A stretch of DNA of 11,806 nt. Source: Dehalococcoidia bacterium (lineage in GTDB: Bacteria; Chloroflexota; Dehalococcoidia; Dehalococcoidales; W693). Made by a program: the position numbers and the translations under genes. Numbering within the stretch: the first letter of the stretch is position 1; every line of letters starts with the position of its first letter. A model generated the notes under the pieces. The model was not told where the DNA came from. It did no database searches and worked only from the letters and a program-made list of their open reading frames with translations. Location: NCBI GenBank assembly GCA_011170385.1, contig DUFE01000082.1, forward strand, positions 1 through 11,806, written 5' to 3'. Of the stretch, positions 5,166 through 11,806 are shown in pieces.

Positions 5166-7208
5166 TTGGACCCGATAGTATATGCAGTTTTATCCGGAAT
5201 TCTGGCACTTGGGATAGCCATTGCCATGGCTTTTTACGTACTGAAACAACCCCAGGGTTCCCAGAAGGTAAGGGAGATTTCATCCGCTATTAAAGAAGGT
5301 GCACTGGCTTTCCTGGGGCGGGAGTACCGCGTGCTAACTATATTCGTGGTACTGGTAGCCATCGTGCTTGGAGTGGTACCCAACCTCGGCTGGCTGATAT
5401 CGCTGGCTTTTATCTTCGGCGCCATCTGCTCCGGCCTTGCCGGCTTCATCGGTATGAGCATCGCCATAAAGTCTAACTCCAGAACCGCAACCGCTGCCCA
5501 GCAGAGCCTCAACCACGGATTGAGGGTGTCTTTTCGCGGCGGTGCTGTCATGGGTATGTGCGTTGTCGGCATCGGCATCCTTGGCTTGAGTATTCTCTAC
5601 TTCGCCTTCGGCAACAACCCGGACTTCCTCAAGATTATTCCTGGCTTCGGCTTCGGCGCTTCATCAGTAGCTATCTTCGCCAGGGTCGGTGGGGGCATCT
5701 ATACCAAGGCGGCTGATACCGGCGCCGATATCGTCGGTAAGGTGGAGAAGGGAATACCCGAAGACGACCCGCGCAACGCTGCCGTTATCGCCGACTTTGT
5801 TGGCGATAACGTCGGTGACGTCGCCGGTATGGGCGCCGACCTTTTTGAGTCTTATGTCGATTCTATCATAGCCACCATGACGCTGGGAACGATAGCCGTC
5901 TTCTCGACCACGCTAGGTAAATCGCTGGTGCCGGATGCGGCAACTGCCTGGTTCATTCCAATCCTGGTAGCCGCCGGCGGTATCCTGGCATCCATTATCG
6001 GTATTTTCATGGTCAGAGTTGGCGAGAAACTGAAAATGGAAGCCCTTCTAAACGCCCTTCGCCGGGGGACTTTCTCGGCGGCGATTCTAACCGCCGTCTT
6101 CTCGTTCCTGGTCGTCTACTTCATGAAAGCCGATATAGGCGTTTTCTGGGCAATAGTGGTGGGGCTGTTCGCCGGGGTTCTTATCGGCGAAAGCACAAAC
6201 TTCTTCACCTCCTACGTTTATAAGCCGACTTTGAGAGTATCGGAGGCATCCCAGACTGGAGCTGGCACCAATATCGTCAGTGGCTTTGCCAACGGTCTCC
6301 TTAGCACCCTGCCACCGGTAATATTGATAGCAGTCGCCATAATCGTCTCCCATCACTTCGCCGATGTCTACGGCGTGGCTGTCGCCGGGGTCGGCATGCT
6401 GGCTACGCTGGGCATACAGGACGCCACCGACGCCTATGGTCCCGTTGCTGATAACGCCGGTGGTATCGTCGAGATGTCAGGTCTGCCGCCGGAGATAAGG
6501 GAACGCACCGACGCCCTGGACTCGCTGGGTAACACCACCGCCGCCACCGGCAAGGGATTTGCCATCGGTGCCGCTGGCCTTACTGCCCTGGCTCTGCTGC
6601 TATCATATACACAGGCGGCGGGTATCGAGCTTAACGAAATCAGCCTGCTTGATTCACACGTCATCGCCGGCCTCTTCCTAGGAGCCATGCTGCCGGCTGT
6701 TTTCTGCGCCATGACACTCAACGCCGTAAGCAAATCCGGCTTTTCCATAGTCAACGAAGTCCGCCGCCAGTTCCGCGAGATCAAGGGGCTGATGGAGGGC
6801 ACCGCCAAACCGGAATATGCCAGATGCGTCGATATCTGCACCAAGGACGCCATCAGGCAGATGATTGCCCCTGGCTTACTGACGATACTATCACCCGTTC
6901 TGGTCGGCTTAATCCTGGGTCCGCTGGCCCTCACCGGCTTCCTTGCCGGAGCCATCATTACCGGCTTTATACTGGCGATAACCTTCGCTAATGCCGGTGG
7001 CTCTTGGGATAACGCCAAGAAGTGGATAGAAACCGGCGCCTTTGGCGGTAAGGGTTCGGACGCTCACAAGGCAGCCGTCGTCGGTGATACGGTGGGCGAC
7101 CCGATGAAGGATACTTCGGGTCCATCGTTGAACATCATGATAAAGCTGGTATCGATAATAGCCCTGGTGATTGCGCCGGTGCTCGCCGATTTCGCCGGTC
7201 TTATATAA
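5166..7208 (+). CDS. hppA: Membrane ion-pumping pyrophosphatase
   Basis: Couples hydrolysis of pyrophosphate to export of H+ or Na+ across the cytoplasmic membrane, saving energy from biosynthetic pyrophosphate. The protein has 680 residues and many hydrophobic helices, in line with the 15-17 known for the family. The substrate-binding loops are intact: GGGIYTKAADTGADIVGKVE (175-194), GIPEDDPRN (196-204), ADFVGDNVGD (209-218) with ADLFESY after it, and near the C-terminus NAGGSWDNAKK and GKGSDAHKAAVVGDTVGDP. Residue 211 is Phe where Asn is more usual. At the site that sets K+ dependence the sequence is GNTTAATGKG (455-464). Ala459 is the residue of K+-dependent enzymes (Lys in the independent ones), while Gly462 is more like the independent group. 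Whether H+ or Na+ is pumped cannot be told from what I see. It ends on a palindrome shared with the convergent gene. Confidence 0.96.
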   Translation: MDPIVYAVLSGILALGIAIAMAFYVLKQPQGSQKVREISSAIKEGALAFLGREYRVLTIFVVLVAIVLGVVPNLGWLISLAFIFGAICSGLAGFIGMSIAIKSNSRTATAAQQSLNHGLRVSFRGGAVMGMCVVGIGILGLSILYFAFGNNPDFLKIIPGFGFGASSVAIFARVGGGIYTKAADTGADIVGKVEKGIPEDDPRNAAVIADFVGDNVGDVAGMGADLFESYVDSIIATMTLGTIAVFSTTLGKSLVPDAATAWFIPILVAAGGILASIIGIFMVRVGEKLKMEALLNALRRGTFSAAILTAVFSFLVVYFMKADIGVFWAIVVGLFAGVLIGESTNFFTSYVYKPTLRVSEASQTGAGTNIVSGFANGLLSTLPPVILIAVAIIVSHHFADVYGVAVAGVGMLATLGIQDATDAYGPVADNAGGIVEMSGLPPEIRERTDALDSLGNTTAATGKGFAIGAAGLTALALLLSYTQAAGIELNEISLLDSHVIAGLFLGAMLPAVFCAMTLNAVSKSGFSIVNEVRRQFREIKGLMEGTAKPEYARCVDICTKDAIRQMIAPGLLTILSPVLVGLILGPLALTGFLAGAIITGFILAITFANAGGSWDNAKKWIETGAFGGKGSDAHKAAVVGDTVGDPMKDTSGPSLNIMIKLVSIIALVIAPVLADFAGLI

Positions 7209-7209
7209 G
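7200..7209. other. Palindrome carrying both convergent stop codons
   Basis: CTTATATAAG is self-complementary. Read on the plus strand it ends hppA (CTT ATA TAA, Leu-Ile-stop); read on the minus strand it ends the hydrolase gene with the same three codons. The two genes overlap by 8 bp (7201-7208), leaving no room for a separate terminator between them. Confidence 0.85.
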
Positions 7210-7824
7210 AAATGGATTACCCCGGCGCTCGGCGCCGATCGTAGTTTCAGAGCCGTGCCCGGGGTAAACTTTTATATCGTCTTCCAGGATCATCAGCCTG
7301 CTTTTTATGCTTTTTATAAGCTGCTCATAACTTCCACCAGGAAAATCCCCCCTGCCGATGCCGTACTGGAACAGGGTATCGCCGGTGAAAACCACCCCCT
7401 CCCCTAGCAGGCAGATACCGCCCGGTGTATGTCCCGGTGTATGGATCACAGTAAAACTCAACCCACCGACGGAGATAACGTCTCCATCTTCAAGCAGCCT
7501 GTCGATAGCCGGCAGGGTATGGTAGGGAATGCCTAGCAAAATGCTCAATGTCCTGTCCTTAAGCGTCGCCTCATCATCATGGTGAACGGCGATAGCAGCC
7601 CCGGTGGCTTCCTTGACATTAGCCAGAGCGCCGACGTGGTCTATATGCCCGTGTGTCAGAACGATATGCTTTATGTCAAGTTCAAGCTTCCTTGCCATGC
7701 CTGATATTTTATCAGCTTCGTCTCCAGGGTCTATTATCATCCCCTTACCGCCTGCTCTATCACCGACGATATAGCAGTTGGCGGCAAACGGACCGACCTC
7801 AAGCCTTTTGATAATCACCCGCAT
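7201..7824 (-). CDS. Metallo-beta-lactamase-fold hydrolase, glyoxalase II-like
   Basis: A compact 207-residue hydrolase of the MBL superfamily, most like the glyoxalase II/YcbL group of cytoplasmic thioester hydrolases; the substrate cannot be read from the sequence. The dinuclear metal site is complete: THGHIDH (His58, His60, Asp62, His63), HTPGHTPGG (His132), FTGDTLF (Asp149) and PGHGSETT (His190). The N-terminal PFAANCYIV strand is also typical. It lacks the C-terminal helical domain of full glyoxalase II, as small bacterial members do. The ATG at 7824 gives a normal N-terminus, but no SD sequence precedes it. TAAAAT directly abuts the ATG, which raises the possibility that the GTG at codon 3 is a leaderless start. 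It is the only minus-strand gene here, convergent with hppA and divergent from the DUF1648-like gene. Confidence 0.92.
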   Translation of the reverse strand: MRVIIKRLEVGPFAANCYIVGDRAGGKGMIIDPGDEADKISGMARKLELDIKHIVLTHGHIDHVGALANVKEATGAAIAVHHDDEATLKDRTLSILLGIPYHTLPAIDRLLEDGDVISVGGLSFTVIHTPGHTPGGICLLGEGVVFTGDTLFQYGIGRGDFPGGSYEQLIKSIKSRLMILEDDIKVYPGHGSETTIGAERRGNPFLI

Positions 7825-7854
7825 ATTTTACAGCAGCCAGTGCAAGGCTGTCAC
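7825..7854 (-). promoter_or_regulatory. Possible promoter of the MBL-fold gene
   Basis: On the minus strand, GTGACA (7849-7854) and TAAAAT (7825-7830) are separated by 18 bases and resemble -35 and -10 elements. The -10 touches the annotated ATG, so transcription would begin inside the ORF near its third codon, GTG. This is consistent only with a leaderless, slightly shorter product. A 5-bp inverted repeat CAGCC (7834-7838) / GGCTG (7846-7850) lies within the spacer. Confidence 0.25.
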
Positions 7855-7899
7855 ATTACCGATAGCCAGAGGCAAAGAGCAGAATATAAAGCCAGAACT

Positions 7900-7928
7900 T
7901 TGACATCCAAAGCCAAAACTGATAACTT
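7900..7928 (+). promoter_or_regulatory. Probable promoter of the DUF1648-like gene
   Basis: TTGACA (7900-7905) is a perfect -35 consensus. TAACTT (7923-7928) lies 17 bases on and is a weak -10, matching three of six positions. Transcription would begin about 7935-7936, one or two bases before GTG at 7937. That would give a leaderless mRNA, in keeping with the absence of any SD sequence. Confidence 0.45.
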
Positions 7929-7936
7929 TTATATCC

Positions 7937-8560
7937 GTGACGATAATCCTGATTGTAAGTCTGGTTTTTATCTTTGGCCTGGGCCTGGGGGCAGTCGTCT
8001 TCTGGCACTTTTACAGGAGCTCGGTCAAGAACAACAAGCCCGTCAAAAAGGAGCCGGCGCCCAAAAAAGCCGCCGCCTGGAACCTGGTTTTCCGCTGGAA
8101 ATATATACTTCTGCCGCTTGTCCTTGTGCTGCTGGCAATAATCGTGGTTGCCATATTCTATCCCCAGCTAACAGAAGAAGTTGCTTATCGCTTCGACATC
8201 GACGGCCTGCCCAAGAGCTGGCTTAGTCGTGAAGCCATTGCCACGCTGGCGCTGATACCGCAGTTCGTCCTCGTCCTGGTATCCATCGCCGTCGTCCGGG
8301 GGGTAATCGTATTGAGCCGTTCCGCGGAGCAGGTAGCCGGCGCCGTCAATCCGGATAAGCTGGTGCTCTTCATGGGCAATATGGTCGCCCTGCTGCAGAT
8401 TATCATCGGCTTTGTAATGCTCGATATTTTCAGCTACAATGTCTACAGCCAGCACCTGATGCCCCTATGGATGTTTGTTATGATTGCTATGGTATTAGCC
8501 GGCATTGTTCTAACGATCTTCTTAATCCAGGCGATCAGGAGTTCCCGCCAGGGTGGTTGA
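7937..8560 (+). CDS. DUF1648-like integral membrane protein
   Basis: A 207-residue membrane protein of unknown function. Hydrophobic stretches suggest about five helices, near residues 3-25, 56-75, 99-120, 140-160 and 172-197. A short basic and Pro/Lys-rich cytoplasmic-type linker (27-55) follows the first. Between helices 2 and 3 lies YRFDIDGLPKSWLSREA (84-100), which resembles the DUF1648 signature in which a His/Phe-x-Asn/Asp-x-x-Gly-x-Pro loop follows a helix. DUF1648 is found in SdpI-like and other predicted membrane proteins. An in-frame TGA at 7901 limits the start; GTG at 7937 is the first usual codon and has no SD sequence. CTG at 7919 is a less likely alternative. glyQS follows after 34 bp, so the two may share a transcript. 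No function is assigned. Confidence 0.75.
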   Translation: MTIILIVSLVFIFGLGLGAVVFWHFYRSSVKNNKPVKKEPAPKKAAAWNLVFRWKYILLPLVLVLLAIIVVAIFYPQLTEEVAYRFDIDGLPKSWLSREAIATLALIPQFVLVLVSIAVVRGVIVLSRSAEQVAGAVNPDKLVLFMGNMVALLQIIIGFVMLDIFSYNVYSQHLMPLWMFVMIAMVLAGIVLTIFLIQAIRSSRQGG

Positions 8561-8594
8561 AACCGCCCGGCATAAGCTATAAGGAGTATAAACT

Positions 8595-9959
8595 GTGAGC
8601 CAACCGCTACCAAACCAAGATAAAATGGAAAAGCTGGTTTCCCTCTGCCGCCGTCGCGGCTTTATCTTCCCCAGTAGCGAAATCTATGGCGGTCTGTCCA
8701 GCTGCTGGGACTACGGATCTTTAGGGGTGGAGCTCAAACGAAATATCAAACAGGCATGGTGGCAGGCGATAGTCCAGCAGCGGGGTGACTTCGTCGGATT
8801 AGACACCAGCATATTGATGCACCCGCAGGTATGGGAAGCCAGCGGCCACCTGAAAGGCTTCTCCGATCCGATGGTGGATTGCAAAGAATGCCAGCAGCGC
8901 TGGCGCACCGACGAGCTCGAGGGTGAAGTCTGCCCATCGTGCGGTGGTGAGCTTACCGAGCCGCGTCAGTTCAATCTAATGTTCAAGACCTTTATGGGGC
9001 CAGTGGAGGACGACGCCAGCATCGTCTACCTGCGCCCGGAGACGGCGCAGGGCATTTTCGTCAACTTTCAGAACGTGGTCAACACCACCCGTAAGAAGCT
9101 GCCCTTCGGCATCGCCCAGATAGGCAAGTCTTTCCGCAACGAAATTACCACCGGCAACTTCATCTTCCGCAGCCGCGAGTTCGAGCAGATGGAGATAGAG
9201 TATTTCGTCAAACCGGGCACGGACGAGGAGTGGTTCGAATACTGGCTAAAGGAAAGGATGGACTGGTATATAGGTCTGGGTATAAAGAAGGAGAATCTGG
9301 AACTGCGAAAACACGACAGGGGAGAGCTGGCTCATTATGCCAGAGAGTGCTTTGACATCAACTACAATTTCCCGATGGGCTGGTCCGAGCTCGAAGGCAT
9401 TGCCAATCGCGGCGACTTTGACCTGGTACAGCACGCTGAACATAGCGGTAAAGGCTTGAGCTACCTGGATGAGGAAACCAATGAGCACATAGTGCCTTAT
9501 ATCATAGAGCCGTCGGCGGGTGTCGACCGCTCGGTACTGGCTTTCCTGTGCGAAGCCTACGACGAGGAGCCGGACAAGGACGAGATAAGGACGGTGCTCC
9601 ACCTGCACCCATCCCTGGCACCTTATAAAGCAGCCGTTTTACCTTTGAGTAAAAAGGAGCCGCTAATCCAGATAGCCGACGAGATACACGCCGAGCTGCG
9701 CCGGTGCTGGATGGTCAGCTACGACCTGGCACAAAGCATCGGCAGACGCTATCGCCGGCAGGATGAAATCGGCACGCCCTACTGTATAACTATTGACTTT
9801 CAATCATTGGAAGACAAACAGGTCACCATCCGCGAGCGCGACAGCATGAAGCAACTGCGCATTCCTATCAGCGAGTTGAACAACACGCTGGCTGCCAAGC
9901 TAGGTGGCGAAGCCTTCGAGATCCTGCCCCCCGGCGGCAGTCACTGGCTGGGATTTTAA
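8595..9959 (+). CDS. glyQS: Glycyl-tRNA synthetase, dimeric class II type
   Basis: Charges tRNA-Gly with glycine using ATP. The 454-residue single chain is the alpha2 form shared with archaea and eukaryotes, not the two-subunit alpha2beta2 enzyme of many bacteria. Visible are the N-terminal RRRGFIFPSSEIYGG and WDYGSLGVELKRN segments (20-50) and a four-cysteine zinc ribbon (Cys96, Cys99, Cys113, Cys116). YLRPETAQGIF, class II motif 2 around FRNE (180-183) with SREFEQMEIEYF after it, motif 3 GVDRS (309-313), and a C-terminal anticodon-binding domain from about residue 345 also fit. The GTG start at 8595 lies 8 bases after AAGGAG (8581-8586), a good ribosome binding site. No T-box leader fits in the 34-bp gap before it. 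Confidence 0.96.
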   Translation: MSQPLPNQDKMEKLVSLCRRRGFIFPSSEIYGGLSSCWDYGSLGVELKRNIKQAWWQAIVQQRGDFVGLDTSILMHPQVWEASGHLKGFSDPMVDCKECQQRWRTDELEGEVCPSCGGELTEPRQFNLMFKTFMGPVEDDASIVYLRPETAQGIFVNFQNVVNTTRKKLPFGIAQIGKSFRNEITTGNFIFRSREFEQMEIEYFVKPGTDEEWFEYWLKERMDWYIGLGIKKENLELRKHDRGELAHYARECFDINYNFPMGWSELEGIANRGDFDLVQHAEHSGKGLSYLDEETNEHIVPYIIEPSAGVDRSVLAFLCEAYDEEPDKDEIRTVLHLHPSLAPYKAAVLPLSKKEPLIQIADEIHAELRRCWMVSYDLAQSIGRRYRRQDEIGTPYCITIDFQSLEDKQVTIRERDSMKQLRIPISELNNTLAAKLGGEAFEILPPGGSHWLGF

Positions 9960-9989
9960 GGAGATGTGAACACAGGGGGTAAGGTCTTT

Positions 9990-10097
9990 ATGATTAATGA
10001 CTTGTTTGGATTAGAGCCATCCCGCCTCTCCCCTTTTAGCTTATTTTTTCCACCCAGCCTACCCTCGGTAAGTGGGACACAGAGGGATGGGATTTAA
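9990..10097 (+). CDS. Possible 35-residue small ORF or leader peptide
   Basis: An ATG at 9990 opens a 35-codon frame with no stop until TAA at 10095-10097. AAGG (9981-9984), within a GGGGGTAAGG stretch, lies five bases upstream, a reasonable ribosome binding site. The stop is one base before the sbcD ATG (TAA-C-ATG), so translation of sbcD could be coupled to it; sbcD itself has only a weak SD. The peptide is rich in Pro, Ser, Phe and Leu (for example SPFSLFFPPSLPS) and matches no family I recognise. A 36-codon opening can arise by chance, so the main support is the SD and the abutting stop. If sbcD instead starts at the in-frame GTG at 10072, the two would overlap. Confidence 0.3.
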   Translation: MINDLFGLEPSRLSPFSLFFPPSLPSVSGTQRDGI

Positions 10098-10098
10098 C

Positions 10099-11364
10099 AT
10101 GAAAATCAACCACTTCGCTGACCTGCACCTGGGCGTGGAAAGCTACGGGAAAACCGACCCGTCGAGCGGGCTCTCATCCCGCATGCTTGATATTCTGGCT
10201 TCCTTCGATCAACTGGTCGACTATGCTATCGAAAACAAAGTCGACCTGGTGCTTTTCTGCGGCGATGCCTATAAGAGCCGTGACCCCAGCCAGACCCAGC
10301 AGCGGGAGTTCGCCAAGCGCATCAAGCGACTCTCCGAAAACGGCGTCTCTGTATTTCTGCTAATCGGCAACCACGATCTGCCCAACGCCATCGGGCGGGC
10401 TACCACCACCGAAATCTTCAACACACTGGCGGTAAAAAACGTGCATGTCGCCAACCATCCCGATACGCATAAAATACAGACACCGGCGGGTGAAATCCAA
10501 ATCGTCGCCCTGCCCTGGCTTAGACGAAGCTTCCTGCTGGCAAAAGAAGACTCCAAGAACCTCAACTTCGACGAGCTAAACCAGCAGATGCAGCAAAAGC
10601 TGACCAATATCATCGACGCCGAAGCCGAAAAGCTAAATTCCACATTACCGTCGATACTAGCCGCCCACGTCTGGGTAACCGGTGCCAAGATAGGCTCTGA
10701 GGATTACATGACCATCGGACAGGAGCATGTGCTTCTGCCCAGCAACGTGGCAAACCCGGCTTTCGACTACATCGCTCTTGGGCACATCCACCGCCACCAG
10801 GTCCTGTCCGAAGAGCCACCGATAGTATACGCCGGCAGCCTGGACAGGCTGGACTTCGGTGATGAAGGCATTGAAAAGGGTTTCTGCGTGGTTGATATTG
10901 AAGCGAAAACAGACAAGAGAAAGGTTTCGTACAGGTTCCAGCCGTTGAACGGGCGACGTTTCGTAACCGTCAGGGTTGATATCGACCCGCAGAACACCGA
11001 GCCTACGGAGACCATTCTAAAGGCTATTGCCGAACAGGATATTGATGGGGCTATTGTCCGCCTGCAGGTCACCCTGCCCCAGGAACTGGAGGGACAGATA
11101 AGGGACGGCGACATAAGAGATGCGCTTAAGAAAGCCAGCTATTATACCGTTGCCAAGGACATCAGGCGTGAAAGCCGCACCCCCCGCTTGGGCGATCGTA
11201 CCGCCGAGGAGATAACCCCCTTCCAAGCGCTGGAAGCCTATCTTAAATCAATCAACGCATCGCCGGAGCGTACTAAAACTTTGCTGGAATACGGAGAGAG
11301 GCTCATCAGGGAGAATCAGGAAGGAGACAATGGTGCACTACCCAAGACAACAACCCATATTTGA
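10099..11364 (+). CDS. sbcD: SbcD/Mre11-type DNA exonuclease subunit
   Basis: The Mn-dependent nuclease half of SbcCD, which processes DNA ends and cleaves hairpins together with the SbcC/Rad50 ATPase. The phosphoesterase motifs are in order: DLHLG (Asp8, His10), GDAYKSRD (Asp56), GNHD (Asn91, His92, Asp93), AAHVW (His190), GHIH (His229, His231), followed by YAGSLDRLDFGDE. The 421 residues include the capping region and a C-terminal extension. I chose ATG at 10099 because MKINHFADLHLG is the standard family N-terminus; in-frame ATG at 10087 and GTG at 10072 would add 4 or 9 residues with no better ribosome binding site. No sbcC is seen in the window; the next gene is a phosphoribosyltransferase that overlaps the last 35 bases. 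The final dozen residues (DNGALPKTTTHI) look like a non-conserved tail. Confidence 0.92.
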   Translation: MKINHFADLHLGVESYGKTDPSSGLSSRMLDILASFDQLVDYAIENKVDLVLFCGDAYKSRDPSQTQQREFAKRIKRLSENGVSVFLLIGNHDLPNAIGRATTTEIFNTLAVKNVHVANHPDTHKIQTPAGEIQIVALPWLRRSFLLAKEDSKNLNFDELNQQMQQKLTNIIDAEAEKLNSTLPSILAAHVWVTGAKIGSEDYMTIGQEHVLLPSNVANPAFDYIALGHIHRHQVLSEEPPIVYAGSLDRLDFGDEGIEKGFCVVDIEAKTDKRKVSYRFQPLNGRRFVTVRVDIDPQNTEPTETILKAIAEQDIDGAIVRLQVTLPQELEGQIRDGDIRDALKKASYYTVAKDIRRESRTPRLGDRTAEEITPFQALEAYLKSINASPERTKTLLEYGERLIRENQEGDNGALPKTTTHI

Positions 11365-11806
11365 AAGCCGATATGACGCCGGCAAACAGCTAGCCGAAAA
11401 GCTGGGTGAATACAGGAACCAGTCGGTTATCATTCTTGCCATCCCCAACGGTGGTATACCGGTGGCGCTGCAGGTAGCCCTGGCGCTCAACGCAGATCTG
11501 GACCTGATAATCTCCCGTAAAATCCCCATCCCCCTTAGGCCTGAGGGTGGATTCGGCGCCGTTGCCGACGACGGCACCACCATCCTCAACCAGGATGTCC
11601 TTAAAACTATCAACCTCAATGAAAAGCAGGTCAACTACCAGGTGAGTAGGGTGCGAAACGACATCCAGCAGCGAAGCCTGCTATATCGCGGCAGCAGACC
11701 TATAACCATCGTAAGCGACAAGACGGTGATAATCATAGATGATGGGCTGGCTTCGGGCTATACGATGATGGCAGCAGTGGAGTCCATCCGCCGTCGCCAG
11801 CCGAAG
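11330..11806 (+). CDS. Predicted phosphoribosyltransferase, 5' part
   Basis: The frame is open from ATG at 11330 to the right edge (159 codons, no stop), so the C-terminus is missing. It reads as the COG1926-type predicted phosphoribosyltransferase. Visible are FESRYDAGKQLAEKL near the N-terminus, ILAIPNGGIPVA (around 35-46), RKIPIPLRPEGGFGAVADDG, and the PRPP-binding motif VIIIDDGLASGYT (133-145) with its paired acids Asp137-Asp138 and the phosphate-binding loop. PRPP is the likely co-substrate; the acceptor base is unknown. AAGGAG at 11321-11326 lies only 3 bases before the ATG but 6 before the GTG at 11333, so either codon may be used. It overlaps the end of sbcD by 35 bases in another frame, suggesting coupled translation. 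Confidence 0.88.
   Translation, partial: MVHYPRQQPIFESRYDAGKQLAEKLGEYRNQSVIILAIPNGGIPVALQVALALNADLDLIISRKIPIPLRPEGGFGAVADDGTTILNQDVLKTINLNEKQVNYQVSRVRNDIQQRSLLYRGSRPITIVSDKTVIIIDDGLASGYTMMAAVESIRRRQPK

Noticed and set aside
6434..7018. 194-residue minus-strand ORF inside hppA
   Set aside because: It is antisense to highly conserved pyrophosphatase motifs; its length reflects codon bias on the other strand.
7840..8226. 128-residue plus-strand ORF overlapping the membrane gene
   Set aside because: Its Cys/Arg/Ser-rich translation fits no family, and the overlapping frame encodes clear membrane helices with a DUF1648-like loop.
8561..8594. T-box leader for glycyl-tRNA synthetase
   Set aside because: Only 34 bp separate it from the preceding gene, and no T-box sequence is present.
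10031..10039. T-rich run as an intrinsic terminator after glyQS
   Set aside because: No GC-rich stem precedes the run.
10017..10090. CCATCCC/GGGATGG inverted repeat before sbcD
   Set aside because: Seven-base arms 60 bp apart are expected by chance in this composition, and the downstream arm lies over the possible alternative sbcD start.

Overview
The window is a compact, mostly one-directional stretch of bacterial chromosome (roughly 50-55% GC by eye). Its protein set points to Chloroflexota, most likely a Dehalococcoidia relative. The pointers are a bacterial translin-family protein, a ThiD2-ThiE fusion, a membrane pyrophosphatase, a dimeric zinc-ribbon glycyl-tRNA synthetase, an R3H nucleic-acid-binding protein next to tmk, and frequent ATA, AGG and AGA codons. 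The placement is inference from family content; no marker gene such as rRNA is present.

Layout. Positions 1-483 hold the 3' end of an R3H-domain gene that begins before the window. It is followed by about 130 bp of tandem hairpins (535-667). A tight plus-strand cluster then runs tmk, mnmA, rnhB and yraN (680-3360), with gaps of 12 bp or less or overlaps: dTMP kinase, tRNA 2-thiouridylase, RNase HII and the UPF0102 nuclease-fold protein. After a 75-bp gap carrying a small inverted repeat comes a second cluster (3436-7208): a ThiD2-ThiE thiamine enzyme, a translin-like putative RNase, and the 680-residue ion-pumping pyrophosphatase HppA. HppA meets the only minus-strand gene, a metallo-beta-lactamase-fold hydrolase (7201-7824), tail to tail on a 10-bp palindrome that supplies both stop codons. 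A 112-bp divergent spacer then leads into a DUF1648-like membrane protein, glycyl-tRNA synthetase, a possible 35-residue small ORF, sbcD, and a phosphoribosyltransferase that overlaps sbcD and runs off the right edge.

How the genes relate. Most are housekeeping: nucleotide supply, tRNA modification and charging, RNA/DNA hybrid removal, DNA end processing and cofactor synthesis. HppA hydrolyses the pyrophosphate that reactions such as ThiE catalysis, tRNA charging and PRPP-dependent transfer release. That link is thematic and does not demonstrate a joint system.

I see no defence system, CRISPR array, prophage, transposase, tRNA or rRNA. The points most worth following up are the apparent AUA start of rnhB (any later GTG start would delete its catalytic Asp-Glu pair), the duplicated hairpin element upstream of tmk, the translin-family gene, the mixed K+-dependence signature in HppA, the shared palindromic stop, and the small ORF abutting sbcD.
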